A DNA stretch of 22,418 bases from contig CAJXDY010000039.1 in assembly GCA_913052135.1 (NCBI GenBank), positions 1 through 22,418 on the forward strand, in the 5' to 3' direction. Source of the stretch: UBA8106 sp913052135. Lineage in GTDB: Bacteria > Acidobacteriota > Vicinamibacteria > Vicinamibacterales > UBA823. The stretch's first letter is position 1. Every line of letters starts with the position of its first letter. Both the position numbers and the translations under genes were made by a program. Under the pieces are notes generated by a model that worked only from the letters and a program-made list of their open reading frames with translations, ran no database searches and was not told where the DNA came from. This document shows positions 14,242-21,225 of this stretch, piece after piece.

Positions 14242-15834
14242 TTACTGACGCTTCGCTTGTTCCACCATGCGTGCCACATCGGCCAACAACTCTTTAGCGT
14301 CATACACAATGCCATCCTTAATCGTGTACTTGACGCCTCCGACCTGTTCAACCATGCCGGTCTGGTCGTTCAATTTCGCCGCACCCGTCCCGTAGAGCAC
14401 TTGCAAGTTCTCTAAGGGATTCTCATCAACAATGACGAGATCAGCAAGCAGGCCGGGGCGAATGATCCCATAATCGATGGGAATACCTAGTGGCTCATGT
14501 AAAGTTTCGGCACCATTTAAAGTCGCAGAGCGAATCACTTCGAGTGGGTGAAAACCCGCTTCCTGTAATAATTCCAGTTCACGGACGTATCCGAACCCGT
14601 AGAGGTTGTAAATGAACCCTGAGTCTGATCCGGTGGTAACACGGCCGCCCTGATTCTTAAAGTCGTTAAGAAAGGTCATCCAGACATGGTAGAAATTCTT
14701 CCAAGCGACCTCGTCATGAGTGGTCCAGTAGTACCAGTACGCACCGTGATTGATTCGACTTGGCTCAAAAAATTCCCACTGTGAGGGCAACGTATAGATG
14801 TCATGCCAATCTGCATTGCGAGCCCGCATGACGTCACGCCCCGCTTCATATATCGTCATCGTCGGGTCGATCGTCGTGCCAAGTTCAATAAACTCCTCAA
14901 TAAGCCCATCCCATTCTTGGCTACCCCTCGGATGAATTTGATTCCATAGACGTGCCACCTGACCAAAGCGGTGTTGTTCATCACTCTGATTATGATTGGG
15001 TGGCCAGTTCTGGACGGTATAGTCCTTTAATAGCGATTCAAATAGACCGTAATAATGGGTCACTGTGCCTAATCCAAGTCGTGCCGCATCTATAGCATTC
15101 ATCCGTGCAACACCGGTTTGACCGAGGTGCGCCATCGTTCCCATGCCGTGCTGCTTCGCTTCATCAACGAGGGCAGCCATGATTGAGGGGTCGTACGACC
15201 CCAACTTGAGCCCCTGCACACCTTGCGTTGCGGCCCATCGCACCCAGTCCCGGGCCACAACGGCATTTTCAATCGGTCCACCATTCCAGCCATTCCCGGT
15301 TCCAGGACGTCCGTATGGCACGATCCGCGGTGCGACGATCTCATTTCTGGCACTACGGGCGGACTCTTCAAGCACCCAGTCGCGTGCTCCCGCTCCAGCA
15401 TCCCGAACTGTAGTAACACCATGCCCCAGCCATAACTTGTAGGTGTACTCCGCTTCGGGCGCCTTGGTTGTTCCTCCAATATGCGTATGAAGATCAATAA
15501 ACCCAGGCATGACGAACATTCCGTGCGCATCGATTTCGTGAATTGCACCTTGGGGTCGCGCAGACTCTGGAATCGGCGCTCTTGGAGACCCGACCCCTCT
15601 TACCGATACAATCCGATTACCTTCGACAACAATGTCAACTGGTCCTCTTGCTGGCGCACCAGTACCATCAATAACTGTTGCTCCCTTGATGACTAGGCGC
15701 TGGTACGGTCCATCGCCCTGAGAGCCACGCGGTGGAGCTGGAATCATCCCATTTGACGGCTGGCCAAATGCCCAACCGGCGCACAGTAACGAACAGGCTA
15801 TCCAAAACCCGGTCAGTCTTCTGGCCCTGTTCAT
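14242..15834 (-). CDS. Secreted amidohydrolase-superfamily enzyme
   Basis: A 530-aa metal-dependent hydrolase of the imidazolonepropionase/prolidase-like amidohydrolase group. The signal peptide NRARRLTGFWIACSLLCAGWAFG is followed by the beta-sandwich motif VIKGATVIDGTG and the metal-binding HxH in MPGFIDLHTHIGG (H116, H118). Later metal or carboxylated-Lys candidates are in GLKLGSYD, MAHLGQTG and VTHYYG, and TGSDSGF supplies the catalytic Asp. The end, TIKDGIVYDAKELLADV, is typical of the family. The substrate is unknown, possibly a dipeptide or cyclic amide. An upstream ATG at 15909 overlaps the MoaD stop as ATGA, but ATG 15834 has AAGGAGAAG directly before it and gives the clean signal peptide. 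It is third in the aldehyde oxidoreductase operon. Confidence 0.88.
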   Translation of the reverse strand: MNRARRLTGFWIACSLLCAGWAFGQPSNGMIPAPPRGSQGDGPYQRLVIKGATVIDGTGAPARGPVDIVVEGNRIVSVRGVGSPRAPIPESARPQGAIHEIDAHGMFVMPGFIDLHTHIGGTTKAPEAEYTYKLWLGHGVTTVRDAGAGARDWVLEESARSARNEIVAPRIVPYGRPGTGNGWNGGPIENAVVARDWVRWAATQGVQGLKLGSYDPSIMAALVDEAKQHGMGTMAHLGQTGVARMNAIDAARLGLGTVTHYYGLFESLLKDYTVQNWPPNHNQSDEQHRFGQVARLWNQIHPRGSQEWDGLIEEFIELGTTIDPTMTIYEAGRDVMRARNADWHDIYTLPSQWEFFEPSRINHGAYWYYWTTHDEVAWKNFYHVWMTFLNDFKNQGGRVTTGSDSGFIYNLYGFGYVRELELLQEAGFHPLEVIRSATLNGAETLHEPLGIPIDYGIIRPGLLADLVIVDENPLENLQVLYGTGAAKLNDQTGMVEQVGGVKYTIKDGIVYDAKELLADVARMVEQAKRQ

Positions 15835-15905
15835 ATCTTCTCCTTCTGATTTCTTAAACCAACCCTGAATGCCTGCGATACACCTGGTTATCGCATGGAC
15901 AACTT

Positions 15906-16175
15906 TCATCCACCTTCCAAGGCCGAGAGAATCGTAATCTCATCTCCAGCTCGGACCTTCAGACCCAATTCACCGCTCTTAAGTTGACGTCCATTCAGAA
16001 AGACGGCTAAGACTGGATTGAGATTTAGTGACTTCCACACCAAAGACCCGAGCTCGGTATAACGTTCAGTGAGTGCTCGTAGCGTCGCTTCAACCGTGTC
16101 ACCCTCCATCTCAACGGATTCGACCCCGCCGATTCGCTCAGAAAAGAGCGACGGGAAGCTTACGGTAACACTCAT
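15906..16175 (-). CDS. MoaD/ThiS-like ubiquitin-fold sulfur carrier
   Basis: An 89-aa beta-grasp protein ending in the diglycine tail ALEGG that is adenylated and thiocarboxylated in MoaD and ThiS proteins. The fold fits: VTVSFPSLFSERIGG strand, a helix with VEATLRALTERY, LAVFLNGRQLKSG, and VRAGDEITILSALEGG. MoaD donates sulfur to make the pterin dithiolene of molybdenum and tungsten cofactors, and dedicated MoaD copies are commonly found beside aldehyde:ferredoxin oxidoreductases. Its ATG overlaps the oxidoreductase stop by four bases (ATGA at 16175-16172), implying translational coupling, so its job is probably to supply cofactor for that enzyme. Confidence 0.88.
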   Translation of the reverse strand: MSVTVSFPSLFSERIGGVESVEMEGDTVEATLRALTERYTELGSLVWKSLNLNPVLAVFLNGRQLKSGELGLKVRAGDEITILSALEGG

Positions 16176-17992
16176 AACGCTTCGATTTCTTTATTGAACA
16201 CCGCCCAAACTTTGTCCTGCAACTCGGCAAAGAATTCACGAGTTACAAAAGATTCGGTTTGCACATTTGAATTCGGCTGCTCAAACACTTGCTCCGGTAG
16301 TGTGTACTCCGAATATTCATAGCCTTGTTTACGCTCAATTGCTAAGCCGCGAATGTAGGCTCGACGCACAGCCGCCATCATCTCTTCAAGTGAAATATTC
16401 AAACTCCCCTCCACTTGCAGCGCCGCCACCGCCATCTTCTGGCTTAGTCCCCCGAACTTACACGTCCCAAGTAAATCGTCACGAACCTGATAGAGTCCTT
16501 TCTGAGTGATGGCCTTCACCCAGTAATCCATTGAGGTATCCCCTTCCATCACCAACGCCATAAAAGTGTTCATTGTCATATGGCCCCCGGCAATAGCCCA
16601 CGGGTAGCCTGGGTTGGTCTCTGGAATATACGCTGGCAATTCCAGTCCTTTTACGTGCATGGCATAACTAGTTTCTCCACACTGCTCGGACAACCTCTTC
16701 ACGCCATGGCCCAACTCAGGCAGCCGGCCATTGCCGGTATCTTCAACCAGAGCCATTATTTTTTCAGCATCCCCAAAGGTTGCACCGTTCATAATCGGCT
16801 TATCAGGATGGCGCTCGTTGTAATCGAGTACATACCCAATCGTTGTCCCGAGTGAGATCGAATCCATCCCCAGATTGTCACCGCGCTGCACAAGTTGCCA
16901 AGCTGCCGTAGGATCGTCTACCCCAAGGTTAGTGGCCAATAGATTGAGGGGTTCATAGTCGAATTTTGCCCTGAAAGATCCTCGGCTGCCATCACTCTTC
17001 TTTTCGTAGATGTTCTTATGACAATTGATGCCACAGCGATAACAGGATTCGGCTTTGATAACAAACTGATCTTCGAGAGTCTCTCTGAATAAGCTAGCCG
17101 GGGTATCGTCCCCATTGGGACGAAAATTATTTTGTGGCAAAGTGTGTGTTTTATGGAGAATCGGAAAATTAGACCAGGTCCCTCCCAAACCACCCTTGTT
17201 CGCTTCTCTAAACTTTGTCGAACCAGGCCCCTGTGCGATTTTCTTGTTTAGTTCTTTAGTCTCCGACGCTAACTTCGTATGCTTATCGGCACACCGCGCA
17301 ACGAAGCCGATTATGTTTTTCGAACCCATAATCGTGCCCATGCCGCCACGGCCGGCAAATCGACATTTGTCATCTCCAGATTTGAGTTCGTTTTCTGTGC
17401 TCATTGCGACAGCAGAAAAATAGCAGCTGGTATAGTTTTCACCTGCAGGCCCAATGACAGCAAAGTGTGCATCTGAATATTCCGCGTGGAGCGCAAGGAT
17501 TTTCTCGTGAGTGTCCATACCGAGTAGGGATTCTGCTGGGCTCAAAGCAACCGCAGGCCCATCGGGTTGTTCCTCGATCACGATAAGAACTGGTGAACTC
17601 GACTTGCCTTCGATGACGATTTCATCGATCCCAGCCCATTTCATCTTGGAGCCAAACTTGCCGCTCCCTGCGGACCAAATTGCTGCTGGCAAGCCCTTGT
17701 TTGAATGTTTCAGTGGACTATACGAAGAAAAATAGGTCCGTAGACCCGTCATGACATTTGAGCCCGTCAATAAACCTGTGTTCACGATTAACGGATTGTT
17801 CGAGGAAAACGCATCACTAACATCACGCGTCATCAGCATTTGGAACGACCGTCCAAAACCACCCAATACGTCCTCGAGATTACGGCACGGTACTTCCTCT
17901 ATATGAATCGATCTCGTATTAAGATCAATCGTGCACCGCGTGTACCAGACTTTCTGGGGGTCGAATCCCCCGCCATTATTCGAATTCCGCAT
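16172..17992 (-). CDS. Aldehyde:ferredoxin oxidoreductase family protein (tungstopterin)
   Basis: A 606-aa enzyme of the AOR family, which oxidises aldehydes to acids using a tungsten bis-pterin and a [4Fe-4S] cluster and reduces ferredoxin. The cluster ligands are all present: C317, C320 and C324 in CYRCGINC and C511 in LLGTCKFGG. AGRGGMGTIMGSKN (about 213-226) and GMDSISLGTTIGY (about 375-387) are pterin and domain motifs of the family. The N-terminal AOR signature, usually GGRGLG, is diverged to GGFGRSF. The substrate is unknown. The ATG at 17992 has GGAG about seven bases upstream. It is first in an overlapping operon with the MoaD-like protein and the secreted amidohydrolase. Confidence 0.9.
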   Translation of the reverse strand: MRNSNNGGGFDPQKVWYTRCTIDLNTRSIHIEEVPCRNLEDVLGGFGRSFQMLMTRDVSDAFSSNNPLIVNTGLLTGSNVMTGLRTYFSSYSPLKHSNKGLPAAIWSAGSGKFGSKMKWAGIDEIVIEGKSSSPVLIVIEEQPDGPAVALSPAESLLGMDTHEKILALHAEYSDAHFAVIGPAGENYTSCYFSAVAMSTENELKSGDDKCRFAGRGGMGTIMGSKNIIGFVARCADKHTKLASETKELNKKIAQGPGSTKFREANKGGLGGTWSNFPILHKTHTLPQNNFRPNGDDTPASLFRETLEDQFVIKAESCYRCGINCHKNIYEKKSDGSRGSFRAKFDYEPLNLLATNLGVDDPTAAWQLVQRGDNLGMDSISLGTTIGYVLDYNERHPDKPIMNGATFGDAEKIMALVEDTGNGRLPELGHGVKRLSEQCGETSYAMHVKGLELPAYIPETNPGYPWAIAGGHMTMNTFMALVMEGDTSMDYWVKAITQKGLYQVRDDLLGTCKFGGLSQKMAVAALQVEGSLNISLEEMMAAVRRAYIRGLAIERKQGYEYSEYTLPEQVFEQPNSNVQTESFVTREFFAELQDKVWAVFNKEIEAL

Positions 17993-18139
17993 GCATGCTC
18001 CATGTCATAAGTTATTCGCACTTCAGAAAATTACGATTCCAAGCCAAGGTGCGTCGAAAGACGTTTCAAGTATAACTTCTCTAGGGTATTCCGGGATCAA
18101 CTGGAATTTGCACAGCTATCGTAGCTTCAACGACTCCTT

Positions 18140-18154
18140 CTAGAGCCCCTCTAG
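18140..18154 (-). other. Perfect short hairpin overlapping a stop codon
   Basis: CTAGAG (18140-18145) and CTCTAG (18149-18154) form a six-base perfect stem with a three-base loop. The TAG stop of the minus-strand aminotransferase (18153-18151) lies inside the stem. There is no T-run, so it is not a standard terminator. It may help end or stabilise the transcript, or may be chance. Confidence 0.35.
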
Positions 18155-19305
18155 CGGGACTCTGTACGAAGTACCTCGACCAATGCAGCGACGTCGGTAG
18201 CATTATTGTAAAGATGGGGTGAAATACGAAGTGCACGACCCCGTAACGAGACGAAGACATTTCGCTCACGCAGTCTAGCAAACACGGTCGCAAGGTCAAC
18301 CGACTCCGGAGCATACAGACCAAACAAATGCGCGCTCCGCCATTTTTCTCGCTCGAAACCAAAACCAAGCGCTTCCGCCTCTACGAACAATTCGGCGGTA
18401 AGTGTTCGACAATACTGTTGAACCTCGTCGAGATTCCAGCGTAAAACCTGTTCGAGCGCAGCGATGAGCATGGGCGTTAAGACAAAATTCGCGTGCTCGC
18501 CCACATCGTAGCGTTCCGCTCCTGGTCGATATTGATCGGAGTAGTTCACCAAGCTACGAAAGTCCTCGCTACCGACCCGTGCAAACGTATGATTCTCAAG
18601 TGGTTTTCCACCATCGTACCGTGGTCCGAAATAGCCTAAGCCTATTGAATACGGACCGAGAAGCCATTTATAGGCAGCGCAAATAAGAGCATCGGGTTTA
18701 AGGCGCTCAACGTCAAACGGCATCGCTCCGACGGCTTGCGTGCCGTCAACTATAAACGCCGCATCGCAATCACGAGCACGTGCGCCAATTGCTTCGAGAT
18801 CAAAACGCGTACCATCGGTCCAATGCACTGGCGCCGATGCCACAATCACGGTGTTCCGATCAACTGCTTCGAGTATCCTGGTGCTCCACTCGTCACCTCG
18901 GTGCAAACGATCCGGAGGCTTCACCGTCCGCACTTCCAGACCATGCATTTTGGCAACGACATGCCAAGGATATACGTTACTGGGAAACTGTTCGTGCGCC
19001 ACGACGATGTTCTGTCCTGCCTCGAACGACGTATTGTGCGCCACCACAGCCATCCCATACGAAACAGCTGGTACGATTGCGATGCGTTGTGCATCGGGCA
19101 CATTTATCAATCGTGCGAATAGCGCGCGCGCGCGATTGCTATCAGTGAAAAAATCTTCGGAAATAATCTGACTTGGCACCTGTTTACGAGCGATGCCAGC
19201 CATTCCAGCGTCAGCAACAGCTTTCGGAATGGGCGACATGTAAGCACAATTCAAATAGTGAGTATCCTCGGGTAGCGCAAAGAGATCCCTCTGTGACATC
19301 AACAT
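18151..19305 (-). CDS. Class-V aminotransferase-family PLP enzyme (cytosolic)
   Basis: A 384-aa fold-type I PLP enzyme of the cysteine-desulfurase/kynureninase-like class V group. Motifs: HYLNCAYMSPIPKAV near the N-terminus, IVPAVSYGMAVVA, AHEQFPSNVYPW, FIVDGTQAVGAMP with Asp 187, and ICAAYKWLLGPYSIG with the likely PLP lysine K213. There is no signal peptide, so it is cytosolic, unlike the exported paralogue-like enzyme at 10436. The substrate is unknown. The ATG at 19305 overlaps the stop of the upstream transporter as TGATG, with GAGG upstream; a TTG at 19308 would extend it by one codon. Tight coupling suggests the two act on the same or related amino compound. Confidence 0.87.
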   Translation of the reverse strand: MLMSQRDLFALPEDTHYLNCAYMSPIPKAVADAGMAGIARKQVPSQIISEDFFTDSNRARALFARLINVPDAQRIAIVPAVSYGMAVVAHNTSFEAGQNIVVAHEQFPSNVYPWHVVAKMHGLEVRTVKPPDRLHRGDEWSTRILEAVDRNTVIVASAPVHWTDGTRFDLEAIGARARDCDAAFIVDGTQAVGAMPFDVERLKPDALICAAYKWLLGPYSIGLGYFGPRYDGGKPLENHTFARVGSEDFRSLVNYSDQYRPGAERYDVGEHANFVLTPMLIAALEQVLRWNLDEVQQYCRTLTAELFVEAEALGFGFEREKWRSAHLFGLYAPESVDLATVFARLRERNVFVSLRGRALRISPHLYNNATDVAALVEVLRTESR

Positions 19306-20222
19306 CAATCATTCCTCAGAGTCTGTTGGTAATTGCTGTTCCCACCTCGAGTGGCGATAATAATTCCAACCAAAATGGCGGCTCCTCCTACAAGTGCCTG
19401 CATTTCTAGCGTTTCGCCAAGGAGTACATAGCCTAGTGCCAGTGCCACAACCGGAAAGACGTAGGAAGCAAAAGCCAAAGTGCTAACCGGGAACTTCTTG
19501 AGCAAGCTGTAGAAGATCACAAACCCAAAAACGGAACCGACGATCGACAAGTACAGCACCGAGCTCACCGCAGCCGGAGTCCAGGACACATGAGCTACGT
19601 TTTCACTCCAGAACGAAACTACCAGCAACAGTGCTGCCGCATAGGTCATCGGCAAAGCTGTCAGATTGTACGGGTGGAAGTGATACCCCCATTTTTTAAT
19701 ACCCACGTTACTAAGACTGACCACGAAGGGAGATATCAGAGTTACTGCAGCTCCAATCACGTTGATTCGATTGGGTAACTGTATGTCATCCTGGAAAATA
19801 AAGACGACCCCAAAGAATCCAAAGAGTACGCCAACGAACTTTCTCCAGGTGATTGACTCAGAGGCTACAGCCACATGGGCCAGCAGCATGACAAACAGTG
19901 GATTTGTTGCGAATAGCACCGCGCTGAGGCCAGCTGGAATGTACTGCTGCCCCCAGTACACCGCACCATATGACAATCCGATGCCGAGGCCGATACAGAG
20001 TAATCCAAAATGAGCCCGAAAAGTCTGCGGCTGCCGAACACCCTGCACCCAACTCAATCCAAAGAGGACGATGCCAGCAATCAAGAATCGGACACCAGCG
20101 GCGAGAAACGGTGGAATCGCCTCTAGACCAATTTTGATGATGGGCCAAGTCGAACCCCAAACCAGGCACAAAAGACCAAGCGAAACAAATGAAACAGTTC
20201 GAGACATTGGGTTTTTTGACAT
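19305..20222 (-). CDS. EamA/DMT-family inner-membrane transporter (probable metabolite exporter)
   Basis: A 305-aa membrane protein with about ten hydrophobic helices in two EamA repeats. The first repeat starts LGLLCLVWGSTWPIIKIGLEAIPPFLAAGVRF, which contains the family WGS motif and helix-2 Arg. The second starts near residue 150 and ends VGGAAILVGIIIATR. DMT/EamA proteins such as RhaT, YdcZ-like and YdeD export amino acids, sugars or cysteine derivatives. Export of an amino compound is likely here because the gene is coupled to an aminotransferase. The ATG at 20222 is used; an in-frame ATG at 20207 is possible and neither has a strong ribosome site. The gap to the arginase-like gene upstream is 88 bp, with no clear terminator. 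Confidence 0.87.
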   Translation of the reverse strand: MSKNPMSRTVSFVSLGLLCLVWGSTWPIIKIGLEAIPPFLAAGVRFLIAGIVLFGLSWVQGVRQPQTFRAHFGLLCIGLGIGLSYGAVYWGQQYIPAGLSAVLFATNPLFVMLLAHVAVASESITWRKFVGVLFGFFGVVFIFQDDIQLPNRINVIGAAVTLISPFVVSLSNVGIKKWGYHFHPYNLTALPMTYAAALLLVVSFWSENVAHVSWTPAAVSSVLYLSIVGSVFGFVIFYSLLKKFPVSTLAFASYVFPVVALALGYVLLGETLEMQALVGGAAILVGIIIATRGGNSNYQQTLRND

Positions 20223-20310
20223 CTAGGCCCAACGTTTGCTCGCACTGAGAGCACGCAGGGTCGAATGAGAACTTTTCGTAGAGCTTATGGAAGCAGTATC
20301 GCTCGATTCA

Positions 20311-21135
20311 CTAATAAGCAGTTGCCAGTAGCCGGTCAACAATCTCCTTGAGACACTTGGCGGCTACCGTCGCGGTGACACCATTCAAGTCGCGAGTCGG
20401 ATTGTACTCGACGATATCAGCACCGACGAATGTAGACTTGCCCATTCCGAGGTGCTGAATTACATCTAAGACGTTACGAGTCGAGACGCCCCCCGGTTCG
20501 TGATGTGAGAGCCCAGGCGCATACGCAGGATCGAGCACGTCTAGATCCAGTGATAAATAGACTGGTCCCTCCAAGCTTGTGCAGACATCAGTCGACCACC
20601 GGTCCACAGGATGCACCTCCACATCAAACCTTGCTGCCTGCTCACGCTGGTGTGGCGTCATCGTCCTAATGCCCATTTGGATAAGACGTGTAACTACCCC
20701 TTCCTCCATGATCCGCGCAAAAGGGCACGCATGCGAAAATTTGTTGCCAGCAAACTCATCATATAAATCGGAATGTGCGTCTAGGTGTAGCACTGTCAAA
20801 CTCGAATGCTTCTTTGCAGTAGCACGCACAATTGGATAGGTCACCGCATGGTCACCACCTAAGGCGACAAGGCGATATCCTTGATCAAGTAAGGCAGTAA
20901 CCTTTTGCTCAATCGCAGCAAAAGCGGAAATCCCGGCTGGGATGGTTAAGTCACCAACATCACACAAGTGATCAATTGCTGCAAGATCGCGTCCACTCTC
21001 AGCGCACATATTTGTCGCAGCAGACTGGAAAGCCTCACGGATCTGCTGGGGCGCCTGTGCACACCCGCTTAAGAACGAAGAATTTTCATCGAACGGTATT
21101 CCAACGATTGCGACGGATGTTGATCTATCATGCAT
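20311..21135 (-). CDS. Arginase-family ureohydrolase (plant-arginase-like)
   Basis: A 274-aa manganese-dependent ureohydrolase that hydrolyses a guanidino compound to urea and an amine. Metal ligands are present: GGDHAVTYP (H96), DAHSD (D119, H121, D123) and SLDLD (D197, D199). The segment APGLSHHEPGGVS, the block NKFSHACPFARIMEEG and the end GADIVEYNPTRD closely resemble plant mitochondrial arginases/agmatinases rather than animal arginase or E. coli SpeB. Arginine and agmatine are both plausible substrates. The frame extends to 21261 but would overlap the divergent gene start at 21226, and similarity starts at about HDRSTSVAIVG, so I use the ATG at 21135. It has no strong ribosome site. Confidence 0.9.
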   Translation of the reverse strand: MHDRSTSVAIVGIPFDENSSFLSGCAQAPQQIREAFQSAATNMCAESGRDLAAIDHLCDVGDLTIPAGISAFAAIEQKVTALLDQGYRLVALGGDHAVTYPIVRATAKKHSSLTVLHLDAHSDLYDEFAGNKFSHACPFARIMEEGVVTRLIQMGIRTMTPHQREQAARFDVEVHPVDRWSTDVCTSLEGPVYLSLDLDVLDPAYAPGLSHHEPGGVSTRNVLDVIQHLGMGKSTFVGADIVEYNPTRDLNGVTATVAAKCLKEIVDRLLATAY

Positions 21136-21225
21136 AACAAAAGAATTATGATTGCGAGGCGTTATATCTAGAGCATCATCGCTACGTCTGTTCTTACTGT
21201 AGAGTAAAACCCTCTGGAGGTCTTC

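Noticed and set aside
15835..15909. Longer amidohydrolase start at 15909, overlapping the MoaD stop as ATGA
   Set aside because: The downstream ATG at 15834 has a strong ribosome site and opens a standard signal peptide. The extension would bury that signal, though coupling from 15909 cannot be fully excluded.
19122..19134. Alternating GC run, possible Z-DNA or slippage site
   Set aside because: It encodes ordinary Arg-Ala codons in a conserved aminotransferase region; 13 bases is short and needs no special explanation.
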